Assembly: GCA_002454815.1 (NCBI GenBank)
Contig: DKJL01000017.1
Location: forward strand, 93,009 to 157,008
Reading direction: 5' to 3'
DNA: 64,000 nucleotides
Origin: Flavobacteriales bacterium UBA6693
GTDB lineage: Bacteria > Bacteroidota > Bacteroidia > Flavobacteriales > Weeksellaceae
The notes beneath the pieces were generated by a model, which did no database searches, was not told where the DNA came from, and was given only the letters and a program-made list of their open reading frames with translations. Both the position numbers and the translations under genes were made by a program. Of this stretch, positions 27,139-37,277 are shown piece by piece. Each line of letters opens with the position of its first letter. Position 1 is the stretch's first letter.

Positions 27139-27585
27139 ATGAATTTAAATAGTATAAGACCTGCTTCAGGAGCGACACACAATTCCAAGAGATTGGGTCG
27201 TGGCCAGGGCAGCGGCAAAGGAGGTACATCAACGAAAGGTCATAAAGGTCAGAAATCAAGATCAGGTTATTCTCAGAAAATCGGTTTTGAGGGTGGGCAG
27301 ATGCCTTTGCAAAGAAGACTTCCGAAATTCGGTTTCACTAACATCAACAGAAAAGAGTACAGAGGAATTAACCTAGATACACTTCAGTTGCTAGCAGATG
27401 CGCAGAACCTTACAGAGATCAACATCGATACTTTGGTTCAAAACGGTCTGGCTAAGAAAAGTGAAATCGTGAAAATCATGGGTAGAGGAGAACTGAACTC
27501 CGGCGTTACGGTTTCTGCACACAAGTTCACAAAATCTGCAGAAGAAGCAATCGCTAAGGCAGGAGGTAAAGCAATTACTCTTTAA
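27139..27585 (+). CDS. rplO: 50S ribosomal protein L15
   Basis: Late-assembly protein with a long extended N-terminus. 148 residues: KRLGRGQGSGKGGTSTKGHK, FEGGQMPLQRRLPKFGF and C-terminal VTVSAHKFTKSAEEAI. Eight bases before secY, as in most spc operons. Confidence 0.98.
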   Translation: MNLNSIRPASGATHNSKRLGRGQGSGKGGTSTKGHKGQKSRSGYSQKIGFEGGQMPLQRRLPKFGFTNINRKEYRGINLDTLQLLADAQNLTEINIDTLVQNGLAKKSEIVKIMGRGELNSGVTVSAHKFTKSAEEAIAKAGGKAITL

Positions 27586-27593
27586 TAACCACC

Positions 27594-28976
27594 ATGAAAG
27601 AATTTATACAAACACTAAAAAACATTTGGAGTCTTAAGGAGCTGAGAGATAAGATACTTTTTACTCTGGGGATCGTCCTTGTGTATAGATTCGCATCATA
27701 TATTTCTCTACCTGCTATCAACATGGCAGAAGTGGGAAATCTATTGGAGAATTATAAAGATCAGGGAGGCAACAAACAGGGAGCAGGTCTCCTTGGGTTG
27801 CTTTCTTCATTTACGGGTGGAGCATTCAGCCGGGCATCTATCATGGCGCTCGGTATTATGCCTTATATCTCGGCGTCCATCATTGTGCAGCTCATGGGTA
27901 TGGCAATTCCGTACCTTCAGAAATTGCAGAAAGATGGTGAAAGTGGCCGTAATACGTTGAATCAGATAACGCGTTGGTTAACCATCGCGGTTTGTTTGGT
28001 TCAGGCTCCGTCTTACCTTACATCGATTACGCAGATGTTTCTGCCGCATGCGCAGTTCGCGTCAGCTTATTACATTCATCCACAATCCGTGATGTTCTGG
28101 TTACCAAGCATCATTATACTTGTTGCAGGCTCTGTGTTTGCGATGTGGCTGGGGGAAAAGATCACTGATAAAGGTATCGGAAACGGTATTTCCATCCTCA
28201 TTATGGTGGGTATTCTGGCAGATTTTCCGGGTGCTTTTATTCAGGAAATCGCTACGCAGAATGGGAAAGGAGGTTTCGGAACAATTATGATTTTAATTGA
28301 AGTATTGTTCTGGATGCTGGTGGTGCTTTTGGCTATTATATTGTCCGTAGCCGTGCGCAAAATTCCAATTCAGTACGTAAGCCGGGCGCAGGCGCGCGGA
28401 GGTGCGAACAGAAATTTAATGGAAGGAGCACGTCAGTGGATTCCGCTGAAAGTAAATGCTTCCGGTGTAATGCCGATCATCTTCGCTCAGGCGCTGATGT
28501 TTGTGCCGGGACTTTTAACCAAAGTGGATGAGTCGAATACTTTCCTGGCCGGATTCAAAAACGTGTTCAGCTGGCAGTATAATGTTTTGTTTGCGTTGCT
28601 CATCATCATCTTCTCATTTTTCTACACGGCAATCACAATTCCGGTAAATCAGATGGCAGATGATCTGAAGCGCAACGGCGGTCTGATTCCTAAGGTACGT
28701 CCGGGCAAAGAAACATCTGATTATCTGGATGATATTTTGTCAAAAATTACGTTGCCAGGTTCGCTGTTTTTAGCTATCTTTGCAATCCTTCCGGCACTTG
28801 TGTACGGAACGTTTGTTCAGACCGATCGGTTTGCCCTGTTTTTTGGGGGTACATCGCTTTTAATTATGGTCGGGGTGATCTTAGACACTGTACAGCAGAT
28901 CAATACGTATTTGCTGAATCATCATTATGATGGCTTGATGCAGTCGAAATTATCCAGAACAACCAACAACCAGTAA
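27594..28976 (+). CDS. secY: Preprotein translocase subunit SecY
   Basis: Channel-forming subunit of the SecYEG translocon in the inner membrane. 460 residues with about ten transmembrane helices. Landmarks: GIMPYISASIIVQLMG, KDGESGRNTLNQ, EKITDKGIGNGISILI, SRAQARGGANR (ribosome/SecA-binding loop), LKVNASGVMPIIFAQ and the C-terminal loop NLKRNGG-like DDLKRNGGLIPKVRPG. Encoded between rplO and infA, the common spc arrangement, here without an adenylate kinase gene. Confidence 0.97.
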   Translation: MKEFIQTLKNIWSLKELRDKILFTLGIVLVYRFASYISLPAINMAEVGNLLENYKDQGGNKQGAGLLGLLSSFTGGAFSRASIMALGIMPYISASIIVQLMGMAIPYLQKLQKDGESGRNTLNQITRWLTIAVCLVQAPSYLTSITQMFLPHAQFASAYYIHPQSVMFWLPSIIILVAGSVFAMWLGEKITDKGIGNGISILIMVGILADFPGAFIQEIATQNGKGGFGTIMILIEVLFWMLVVLLAIILSVAVRKIPIQYVSRAQARGGANRNLMEGARQWIPLKVNASGVMPIIFAQALMFVPGLLTKVDESNTFLAGFKNVFSWQYNVLFALLIIIFSFFYTAITIPVNQMADDLKRNGGLIPKVRPGKETSDYLDDILSKITLPGSLFLAIFAILPALVYGTFVQTDRFALFFGGTSLLIMVGVILDTVQQINTYLLNHHYDGLMQSKLSRTTNNQ

Positions 28977-28984
28977 ATTAATTA

Positions 28985-29200
28985 ATGGCAAAACAAAAAC
29001 ATATCGAGCAAGATGGCGTGATCACGGAAGCACTTTCGAACGCGCAATTCCGCGTTGAGCTGGAAAATGGGCACATTCTTATTGCCCATATTTCTGGTAA
29101 AATGCGCATGCACTATATTAAACTCCTTCCCGGGGATAAGGTAAAACTGGAGCTTTCTCCATACGATCTTTCCAAAGGAAGAATTACCTTCAGATACTAA
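28985..29200 (+). CDS. infA: Translation initiation factor IF-1
   Basis: OB-fold factor that blocks the A site during initiation. 71 residues: [60 protein letters not shown] and GRITFRY. Nearly the textbook sequence. Eight bases after secY; 141 bases follow before rpmJ. Confidence 0.98.
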   Translation: MAKQKHIEQDGVITEALSNAQFRVELENGHILIAHISGKMRMHYIKLLPGDKVKLELSPYDLSKGRITFRY

Positions 29201-29203
29201 ATT

Positions 29204-29215
29204 CAGGCGCGCCTG
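29204..29215. repeat. 12-base perfect palindrome CAGGCGCGCCTG
   Basis: Fully self-complementary and GC-rich in an A/T-rich spacer, 4 bases after infA. It could form a tight hairpin (stem CAGG/CCTG) or bind a dimeric protein; nothing in the sequence decides. Confidence 0.6.
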
Positions 29216-29341
29216 GGTTTCTTATAAAAGAGAACTTCCGGGGTTGAAGAACTCCGGTAAAGTTTTAAATTTAAACAAAATGGGAATGATTCCGTAAGAT
29301 CTCATTTAACCGTTGTAAAATTAGAAAAGAAAACTTAACAA

Positions 29342-29458
29342 ATGAAAGTTAGAGCATCTATCAAAAAAAGAAGTGCTGATTGCAAAATCGTTCGCAGAAA
29401 AGGCGTTCTGTTTGTGATCAACAAGAAGAACCCAAAATTTAAACAAAGACAAGGCTAA
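29342..29458 (+). CDS. rpmJ: 50S ribosomal protein L36, zinc-independent type
   Basis: Smallest large-subunit protein. 38 residues from the ATG at 29342: [20 protein letters not shown], then a [11 protein letters not shown] end. The usual four zinc ligands (three Cys, one His) are reduced to one Cys (residue 14), so zinc should not be bound. Nine bases before rpsM. Confidence 0.95.
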   Translation: MKVRASIKKRSADCKIVRRKGVLFVINKKNPKFKQRQG

Positions 29459-29467
29459 CATTAAATT

Positions 29468-29845
29468 ATGGCGAGAATTTCCGGTATTGATTTACCAAAA
29501 AACAAAAGAGGCGTTATCGGCCTTACTTATATCTATGGAGTTGGCAGAAGTACCGCTACGCAGATCCTGAAAGCAGCCGGTATCAGCGAAGACAAGAAAG
29601 TCAACGAATGGAATGACGATGAATTGGCATTGATCAGAAACTACATCACCGAAAACGTAAAAGTAGAAGGGGAACTGCGTTCTGAAACACAACTGAACAT
29701 CAAGCGATTGATGGACATTGGTTGCCAACGAGGAATACGTCACAGACTCGGATTACCTTTAAGAGGCCAAAGAACTAAGAATAATTCTAGAACCCGAAAA
29801 GGCAGAAGAAAAACGGTTGCTAACAAGAAAAAAGCAAGTAAATAA
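29468..29845 (+). CDS. rpsM: 30S ribosomal protein S13
   Basis: Head protein forming bridges to the 50S and touching the P-site tRNA. 125 residues: [49 protein letters not shown] and the basic tail [15 protein letters not shown]. 13 bases before rpsK. Confidence 0.98.
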   Translation: MARISGIDLPKNKRGVIGLTYIYGVGRSTATQILKAAGISEDKKVNEWNDDELALIRNYITENVKVEGELRSETQLNIKRLMDIGCQRGIRHRLGLPLRGQRTKNNSRTRKGRRKTVANKKKASK

Positions 29846-29858
29846 TCGGTAAAGAATT

Positions 29859-30248
29859 ATGGCAAAGCAAACTAAAACAGTAAAAAAGAGAAAGGTAAAA
29901 GTTGACGCCATTGGCGAGGCGCACATCCAGGCGACGTTCAACAATATTATCATTTCTCTCACCAATAAAAGCGGGGAAGTAATCTCATGGGCATCAGCCG
30001 GTAAAATGGGTTTCCGCGGTTCGAAGAAAAATACTCCTTTTGCTGCACAGATGGCTGCTGAAAACTGTGCTCAGGTAGCGCACGAAGCAGGCCTGCGCAG
30101 AGTGAAGGTTTACGTGAAAGGTCCGGGTGCGGGTAGAGAATCTGCCATCAGAACCATCCACAACTCCGGGATCGAAGTAAGTGAAATCGTAGATGTGACT
30201 CCAATGCCACACAACGGATGTAGACCTCCTAAAAGAAGAAGAGTATAA
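29859..30248 (+). CDS. rpsK: 30S ribosomal protein S11
   Basis: Platform protein near the E site and the mRNA 3' path. 129 residues: [53 protein letters not shown] and [16 protein letters not shown]. 78 bases to rpsD, filled by a heptamer array. Confidence 0.98.
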   Translation: MAKQTKTVKKRKVKVDAIGEAHIQATFNNIIISLTNKSGEVISWASAGKMGFRGSKKNTPFAAQMAAENCAQVAHEAGLRRVKVYVKGPGAGRESAIRTIHNSGIEVSEIVDVTPMPHNGCRPPKRRRV

Positions 30249-30284
30249 TAATTCAACATTCATTATTTAATATTCAAAATTATA

Positions 30285-30319
30285 AATCTTGAATCTTGAA
30301 TCTTGAATCTTTAAATCTA
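30285..30319 (+). repeat. Tandem 7-base array before rpsD
   Basis: AATCTTG three times, then AATCTTT and AAATCTA, followed by AAGAACA and the rpsD start codon at 30327. The array keeps a 7-base period up to the ATG. Confidence 0.9.
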
Positions 30320-30326
30320 AAGAACA

Positions 30327-30935
30327 ATGGCAAGATATATTGGACCAAAAACCAAGATTGCGAGAAAGTTTGGCGCTGCAATCTACGGAGACGATAAAAA
30401 CTTCGAGAAAAGAAAAAACCAACCGCCGGGACAACACGGTGTGAACAAAAGAAGAAACGCAAAGCGTTCCGAATATGCTGTCCAGCTGATGGAGAAGCAA
30501 AAAGCTAAATATACCTACGGTATCTTAGAAAAGCAATTCGCAAACTTATACGAGAAGGCCAACCGAGCAAAAGGCGTTACCGGAGAAGTGCTGTTGCAGT
30601 TGTGTGAATCCCGTCTGGACAATGTTGTCTACAGACTTGGTTTCGCTAAGACAAGAGCAGGTGCAAGACAATTGGTTTCTCACCGTCACATTACGGTAAA
30701 CGGGGGACTGGTAAACATCCCTTCATACTCGCTGAAAGCTGGTGATATCATCGCAGTAAGAGAGAAATCAAAATCTCTTGATGTGGTGGCAGATTCACTC
30801 GCCTACAAGTCGAATTATGAATGGCTACAGTTCAACGACGAGAAAAAAGAGGGCACATTTGTATCCGCACCGGAAAGAATCCAGATCCCGGAAGATATCA
30901 AAGAGCAGCTCATCGTCGAACTTTACTCTAAATAA
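30327..30935 (+). CDS. rpsD: 30S ribosomal protein S4
   Basis: Assembly initiator that binds the 5' domain of 16S rRNA and lines the mRNA entry. 202 residues: [55 protein letters not shown], then the S4 RNA-binding domain [20 protein letters not shown]. No zinc-type CxxC at the N-terminus. Confidence 0.98.
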   Translation: MARYIGPKTKIARKFGAAIYGDDKNFEKRKNQPPGQHGVNKRRNAKRSEYAVQLMEKQKAKYTYGILEKQFANLYEKANRAKGVTGEVLLQLCESRLDNVVYRLGFAKTRAGARQLVSHRHITVNGGLVNIPSYSLKAGDIIAVREKSKSLDVVADSLAYKSNYEWLQFNDEKKEGTFVSAPERIQIPEDIKEQLIVELYSK

Positions 30936-30966
30936 TAACTTTCAAATTTTTGCTCAACCTAATTAT

Positions 30967-31962
30967 ATGGCAATTTTAACATTTATTAAACCCGATAAGG
31001 TAATCCTGCTAAACTCTGATGACTTCAAAGGCCAATTTGAATTCAGACCCTTAGAGCCAGGCTTTGGACTTACCATCGGTAATGCTTTGAGAAGAGTTTT
31101 ACTCTCTTCTCTGGAAGGATATGCTATTTCATCTATCAAAATAGAAGGCGTAGAGCACGAATTTTCAACAATCCCGGGCGTTATCGAAGATGTCACCGAG
31201 ATCATCCTGAATCTGAAACAATTGAGACTGAAAGCGAAAACGGACACGGCTAGCACCGAGGAAGTTTCTGCGAAAGTATCCGGCCAGAACACCATTACTG
31301 CCGGAGACCTCAGCAAAACGATGCAGGAATTCGAAGTACTGAATCCGGACCTGGTGATCTGCACGACGAATAAGGATGTGAAATTCGAAATCACCTTCAC
31401 GATCGAAAAAGGACGTGGGTATGTACCTTCAGACCAAAACAAATCGGAAAACGATGCCATTGGAACGATTGCTATAGACTCTATCTTTACTCCGATCAAG
31501 AAAGTACAGTACAGTGTTGAAAACTACCGTGTCGAGCAAAAAACAGACTACGAAAAACTGATCCTGGACATTGAAACAGATGGTTCCATCAGTCCTCAGA
31601 ATGCACTCACAGAAGCTTCCAAGATTCTCATCTATCACTTCATGCTGTTCTCCGATGAGCGTATCACGCTGGAGACAGAAGCCGTGAAAGCTTCCATTCA
31701 GTACGACGAAGAAACCCTGCACACCAGACAACTGTTGAAGTCGAAGTTGGCAGATATGGATCTTTCCGTACGAGCACTGAACTGCCTGAAAGCAGCAGAG
31801 GTGGAAACGTTGGGCGAATTGGTTTCCTACACGAAATCTGATTTGATGAAATTCCGCAACTTCGGAAAAAAATCCCTCACAGAATTGGAGGAACTGGTGC
31901 ACGCAAAAGGTCTGAACTTCGGTTTCGACGTTGCTAAATATAAATTAGACGCTGATAAATAA
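30967..31962 (+). CDS. rpoA: RNA polymerase alpha subunit
   Basis: Scaffold of RNA polymerase assembly and contact for activators. N-terminal domain: [20 protein letters not shown] (dimerisation helix) and [18 protein letters not shown]-terminal domain: [24 protein letters not shown] segment and [13 protein letters not shown]. The frame is open back to 30778 inside rpsD, but the ATG at 30967 ([12 protein letters not shown]) lies 31 bases after rpsD and gives 331 residues, the usual size. Confidence 0.97.
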   Translation: MAILTFIKPDKVILLNSDDFKGQFEFRPLEPGFGLTIGNALRRVLLSSLEGYAISSIKIEGVEHEFSTIPGVIEDVTEIILNLKQLRLKAKTDTASTEEVSAKVSGQNTITAGDLSKTMQEFEVLNPDLVICTTNKDVKFEITFTIEKGRGYVPSDQNKSENDAIGTIAIDSIFTPIKKVQYSVENYRVEQKTDYEKLILDIETDGSISPQNALTEASKILIYHFMLFSDERITLETEAVKASIQYDEETLHTRQLLKSKLADMDLSVRALNCLKAAEVETLGELVSYTKSDLMKFRNFGKKSLTELEELVHAKGLNFGFDVAKYKLDADK

Positions 31963-31968
31963 CAAACA

Positions 31969-32529
31969 ATGAGACACGGTAAAAAATTCAATCATTTAGG
32001 AAGAACAGCCTCACACAGAAGTGCTATGCTTTCGAATATGGCTTGTTCTCTGATTGAGCATAAAAGAATCAACACAACGGTTGCGAAAGCGAAAGCATTG
32101 CGCGTTTATGTTGAACCAATCTTAACCAAAGCTAAAGAAGATACGACCCATAACAGAAGAACTGCATTTGCCTACCTGCAAAGCAAGGAAGCTGTAACAG
32201 AACTGTTCCGCGAAATCGCTCCGAAAATCGCTAGCCGTCCCGGAGGATATACCCGCATCATCAAAACCGGATTCCGTCAGGGAGACGCTGCCGATATGGC
32301 GATGATCGAGTTGGTAGATTATAATGAAATCTACAATCCGAACGCAGAAGAGAAGAAAACAACTCGCAGAAGCCGTAGAGCAACCACTAAAAAAGTGGAA
32401 GCTGCTGCTCCTGCAGTTGAAGAAATGGTGAGCGAAGAAGCTCCGGTTTCTGAGGAAACTCAGGCGCCGGAAAATACTTCTGAAAATACACCGGAAGCGA
32501 ATACTGCCGACGATAAGACTGCAGAGTAA
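31969..32529 (+). CDS. rplQ: 50S ribosomal protein L17 with acidic tail
   Basis: Tunnel-exit protein. The core (1-120) has [56 protein letters not shown] and ELVDYNE. From about residue 125, after a basic [11 protein letters not shown] stretch, a 55-residue tail rich in Glu, Ala, Thr and Pro follows, giving 186 residues against about 127 in E. coli. Such tails occur in Bacteroidota L17; purpose unknown. Last gene of the operon, closed by a terminator. Confidence 0.97.
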   Translation: MRHGKKFNHLGRTASHRSAMLSNMACSLIEHKRINTTVAKAKALRVYVEPILTKAKEDTTHNRRTAFAYLQSKEAVTELFREIAPKIASRPGGYTRIIKTGFRQGDAADMAMIELVDYNEIYNPNAEEKKTTRRSRRATTKKVEAAAPAVEEMVSEEAPVSEETQAPENTSENTPEANTADDKTAE

Positions 32530-32550
32530 TCTTCAGTTTACAACTATTAA

Positions 32551-32583
32551 AACCGTTCAGCGTGCTGAGCGGTTTTTTTTATT
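32551..32583 (+). terminator. Terminator of the rplC-rplQ operon
   Basis: AACCGTTCAGC pairs with GCTGAGCGGTT, followed by eight T. Confidence 0.9.
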
Positions 32584-32593
32584 TAAAAAAGCT

Positions 32594-32624
32594 ATTGCTA
32601 TTTCATGAAAATTTTCTAGCTTTA
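32594..32624 (+). promoter_or_regulatory. Promoter of the outer-membrane-type gene
   Basis: ATTG (32594-32597), 19 bases, TAGCTTTA (32617-32624; one mismatch to TAnnTTTG). Start codon at 32692. Confidence 0.6.
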
Positions 32625-32691
32625 TCGTAAACATCCGATTCAAAGATGATCACGACCGGTACGTAAAAACATATTTATAAAAAGTTGAAAT

Positions 32692-33456
32692 ATGAATAAA
32701 TGCTGTTCCATCTTCGCGTTACTTTTTATTTCCCAGTTTTCCGCGCAAAATGCCGCGCTGTCGCAGGCGCCGCCTTACCAGTCTCCTTCTGGAGAACCGA
32801 TGAACATTGTGAAAACAAATCTCGCAGCCTATCTCTTTAGAAATGTGAATTTCTCATATGAACGCATTTTCACGCAGCGTTTTTCCCTGGTCGCGACTTA
32901 TTCCTTCATGCCGGCCGGTCCCGTTCCGTACGTCAAAACTATCGCAAGTGGCTCAACATTGAAATCAGCGCAGCAGGCAAACGTTTCGTATCAGTCGTAC
33001 ACTTTGGAACCAAGGTTTTATGCAAACAAGAACGGCTACGGCACCGGTTTTTATGTCGCTCCCTATTACCGTCATTCCAGTGTGGATGTGTCAGGTTATA
33101 CTTTAAATTATTCCGTCGGTGACATTGAGGAATCAGCAATAATGTCAGGCAAAGTAACAGGAAACAGTCTCGGTGTGCTCATCGGTACACAGTGGGCAAT
33201 CGGTGCAGCACAAAGATGGATGCTCGACCTCTCAATGCTCGGCGCGCACTACGGAGTTTCCAAAGGCGATCTTCAGGCAGATAGCAACCGCACACTTTCG
33301 CCCACAGAACAGCAAATGCTGCAAAATGAGCTCAACGACCTGGACGTACCTTTTATTAAAATTGATGCACAGGCCAACGACCACGGAGCTACAGCAAAAG
33401 TCAGCGGGCCTTGGGCCGGCATTCGCTTTGGTTTCTCCGTCGGATATCGATTTTAA
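32692..33456 (+). CDS. Outer-membrane beta-barrel-like protein (DUF3575-like)
   Basis: 254 residues with a signal peptide (MNKCCSIFALLFISQFSAQ). The mature part opens with PMNIVKTNLAAYLFRNVNFSYER, resembling DUF3575-type barrels, in two alternating hydrophobic/polar strands, and ends in aromatic GIRFGFSVGYRF, the C-terminal Phe typical of barrel assembly. Strands such as YTLEPRFYANKNGYGTGFYV support an 8-strand barrel. Function unknown. It is alone, between a ribosomal terminator and a convergent lipoprotein gene. Confidence 0.72.
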   Translation: MNKCCSIFALLFISQFSAQNAALSQAPPYQSPSGEPMNIVKTNLAAYLFRNVNFSYERIFTQRFSLVATYSFMPAGPVPYVKTIASGSTLKSAQQANVSYQSYTLEPRFYANKNGYGTGFYVAPYYRHSSVDVSGYTLNYSVGDIEESAIMSGKVTGNSLGVLIGTQWAIGAAQRWMLDLSMLGAHYGVSKGDLQADSNRTLSPTEQQMLQNELNDLDVPFIKIDAQANDHGATAKVSGPWAGIRFGFSVGYRF

Positions 33457-33533
33457 CATTGTAGTCCCCAGTTGATTTTAATTAAAAAATTGGAAACCTA
33501 TTCAGCTAAAAAATTTCTGATCAAAAGGTAAAC

Positions 33534-33923
33534 TTATTGCCCGCGCGCCTTTTTCAGGGTGATTACGTTGTCACCCTGAGTGATGATGACACTGTCGTTG
33601 GCTGATTTTATTTCCATATCGTGACTTCCATAAATTTCCGCACCGTCGGAAGATCTTAGCAGCGGGGCAGCGATCGTTTTATTATTACTTCTGACACTGA
33701 TGATTTTTCCGTCGTCGTTCTGCCCGAAGGTAACGTGCGCGGAACTTCCGTCGTCCGCAACGTACCGGAACGCCTGTTCACCTGCAACATTCTCCGCATT
33801 TGCTACCGCGCTATCGGTGGCAGAGGTCTCGCTTTTTATGATTGCCGAGTTTCCCGCATTCTTATCGCTGCAGCTCAATAAAACAAGGCCGGCGAACGCG
33901 GCGCAAAAGAGTTGGATTTTCAT
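33534..33923 (-). CDS. Small lipoprotein, possibly MliC-like
   Basis: 129 residues: signal peptide and LLSC lipobox (Cys18), a Ser/Asn/Ala linker, then a compact beta domain FRYVADDGSSAHVTFG ... PLLRSSDGAEIYGSHDMEI ... GDNVITLKK. This order of strands recalls MliC-type lysozyme inhibitors (a Tyr near the start, SxxGAxY near the middle), but the match is loose and the cysteines are missing. Convergent with the gene at 32692-33456. Function unproven. Confidence 0.7.
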   Translation of the reverse strand: MKIQLFCAAFAGLVLLSCSDKNAGNSAIIKSETSATDSAVANAENVAGEQAFRYVADDGSSAHVTFGQNDDGKIISVRSNNKTIAAPLLRSSDGAEIYGSHDMEIKSANDSVIITQGDNVITLKKARGQ

Positions 33924-33978
33924 GATTGATGAAATTTATTTTTGAATTAAAGGTAAAATTAACTATTTAAAATTTTAA

Positions 33979-35388
<1,410 letters not shown>

Positions 35389-35470
35389 TAGAAAATATTT
35401 ATGGAGGCAGCAACCTATTTGCTTGCACTTTACTTCCAATATTCATAAATTAGTAAAAAAATAAATTATA

Positions 35471-36757
35471 ATGTCAGATAACAAAGTTGTATTAAACTAC
35501 GACGGTAATTCTTACGAGTATCCAATTGTAGATAGCACCATCGGTGACAGAGGAATCGATATTTCAAAACTTAGAGACCAAACGGGCCTGATCACGCTGG
35601 ATTTGGGTTACAAAAATACCGGCGCTACCATCAGCGACATCACTTATCTTGATGGCGATAACGGCGAGCTTTATTACCGGGGCTACCCAATCGACCAGAT
35701 TGCAGAAAAATCGAATTTCACGGAAGTAATGTATTTATTGCTGAACGGAAGTTTACCAACAGCCGACCAGTTCTCCGGTTTCGAAAAAGGAATCAAAAAA
35801 TACAATTTCGTTGCCGACGAAATGAAGCGCCTGATCGATGTATTTCCACGTTCTGCACATCCAATGGGCGTTCTGTCCTCACTTACTTCTGCGCTGACGG
35901 CTTTTAATCCGAAAGCGGTTGATGTTAATTCAAAAGAAGAAATGGACCACGCAGCCGAGATGCTGATCGCTAAATTCTCTCACTTGTGCGCCTGGACGTA
36001 CCGCAAGAAAATGGGTCTTCCTATCAACCACGGTGACGACAGCCTGAATTATGTTGAGAATTTCTACAAAATGTGCTTCCGACGTCCCAACCAAGAGTTT
36101 GAATTAAATTCTACCGTGGTCAACGCACTCGACAAATTATTGATCCTTCACGCAGATCACGAGCAAAATTGTTCTACCTCAACGGTAAGAATGGTGGGAT
36201 CCGCACACACCGGCCTTTTCGCTTCCGTATCTGCCGGGATTTCCGCACTTTGGGGCCCGCTGCACGGTGGTGCCAATCAGGCCGTGATCGAAATGCTTGA
36301 AATGATTGAGCAGGATGGCGGCGACGTTGCAAAATATGTTGAAAAGGCCAAAAATAAAGACGATAACTTCCGTTTGATGGGCTTCGGTCACCGCGTTTAC
36401 AAAAACTTCGATCCACGGGCACGTATCATTAAGAAAGCAGCTGATGATATTTTCGAAGCTTTAGGTATTGAAGACAAAGCACTGGATATCGCCATGCAAC
36501 TGGAAAAAGTAGCGTTGGAAGACGACTATTTCATCGAAAGAAAACTTTATCCAAACGTCGATTTCTATTCCGGCATCATTTATCGTGCGCTGGGAATTCC
36601 AACCGAAATGTTCACCGTAATGTTTGCTTTGGGACGTCTGCCGGGCTGGATTTCTCAATGGAAAGAAATGCGTTTGCATAACGACCCGATCGGCCGACCA
36701 AGACAGGTTTACCAGGGTTCGCCAAAACGTGATTACGTTGACATGAGCGCAAGATAA
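35471..36757 (+). CDS. gltA: Citrate synthase
   Basis: Condenses acetyl-CoA and oxaloacetate at the entry of the TCA cycle. 428 residues, type II Gram-negative form. Landmarks: LRDQTGLITLDLGYKNTGA, LHADHEQNCSTSTVR (catalytic His), GPLHGGANQAVIEML (second His), GFGHRVYKNFDPRA and the C-terminal LGRLPGWISQWKEM. Own unit downstream of eno, closed by the terminator at 36774. Together with sdhCAB at 48.4-52 kb it represents the TCA cycle in this window. Confidence 0.98.
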   Translation: MSDNKVVLNYDGNSYEYPIVDSTIGDRGIDISKLRDQTGLITLDLGYKNTGATISDITYLDGDNGELYYRGYPIDQIAEKSNFTEVMYLLLNGSLPTADQFSGFEKGIKKYNFVADEMKRLIDVFPRSAHPMGVLSSLTSALTAFNPKAVDVNSKEEMDHAAEMLIAKFSHLCAWTYRKKMGLPINHGDDSLNYVENFYKMCFRRPNQEFELNSTVVNALDKLLILHADHEQNCSTSTVRMVGSAHTGLFASVSAGISALWGPLHGGANQAVIEMLEMIEQDGGDVAKYVEKAKNKDDNFRLMGFGHRVYKNFDPRARIIKKAADDIFEALGIEDKALDIAMQLEKVALEDDYFIERKLYPNVDFYSGIIYRALGIPTEMFTVMFALGRLPGWISQWKEMRLHNDPIGRPRQVYQGSPKRDYVDMSAR

Positions 36758-36773
36758 TCTTAACCATATTTAT

Positions 36774-36811
36774 AAAATCCCTTTCAATTCATTTTGAGAG
36801 GGATTTTTTTT
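36774..36811 (+). terminator. Terminator after gltA
   Basis: AAAATCCCTTTCAA pairs with TTTGAGAGGGATTTT across a short loop, then a T-run. The interspersed repeat copy B begins directly behind it. Confidence 0.87.
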
Positions 36812-36816
36812 GGCGC

Positions 36817-36882
36817 ACATTTCCGTCTTCCGTTCCCGCTTCCCGCGCCTTGGCAGCGCGGGAGAGCTCCACTCAAGCCGGG
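36817..36882 (-). repeat. Intergenic repeat, copy B: conserved arms around a GC-rich hairpin
   Basis: Inverted copy of 5252-5341. The arms (36863-36882 and 36817-36841) are 18/20 and 23/25 identical to copy A. The core (36842-36862) is CCCGCGC, seven bases, GCGCGGG: a different hairpin in the same place. Located between the gltA terminator and the next gene. Confidence 0.85.
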
Positions 36883-36986
36883 GCGCAGGTTAGTTTGCTT
36901 CCCGTGGGGTTTCGTCATTTTTAAAATTTCAGTATCTTAACGGTCATAAAAATTTGCGCGAAACAAGGCGTCGTCTAAAAAAAAAT

Positions 36987-37277
36987 ATGGTAAAAAAACT
37001 AAATAAAAAAATAACGCTTTTTGCTGTTGCGATCGTACTGTTCGTGCTCAATGTATTTGCGTTTTATGTTCTTCAGGATGGAATCGGAATTGCAAAAGCG
37101 ATCAGAAACACTCAAAATCAAGAAGCGATAAAAGCTTTAGAGAAAAAGCAGATATTCAGCGATGTTTTTCCGTCACTTGTTTTTACTGTTGACCTTGCAC
37201 TGATATTCTTTGTATGCTATCTCCTTATTAAAGCGCTGTTCAAAAGTTTAAGAAAACCCACATCTTCGAAATCATGA
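36987..37277 (+). CDS. Small two-helix membrane protein
   Basis: 96 residues from MVKKLNKKITLF, with a first hydrophobic helix (about 8-26), a charged stretch (IAKAIRNTQNQEAIKALEKKQ) and a second helix (about 62-83: LVFTVDLALIFFVCYLLI). A TTG 11 codons earlier (36954) is less likely. I recognise no family. Its stop overlaps the paaZ start by 4 bases (ATGA), so it is probably translated together with paaZ. Confidence 0.65.
   Translation: MVKKLNKKITLFAVAIVLFVLNVFAFYVLQDGIGIAKAIRNTQNQEAIKALEKKQIFSDVFPSLVFTVDLALIFFVCYLLIKALFKSLRKPTSSKS

Noticed and set aside
30778..30966. 63-codon upstream extension of rpoA
   Set aside because: It overlaps rpsD in another frame and is low-complexity; the ATG at 30967 matches the conserved start.
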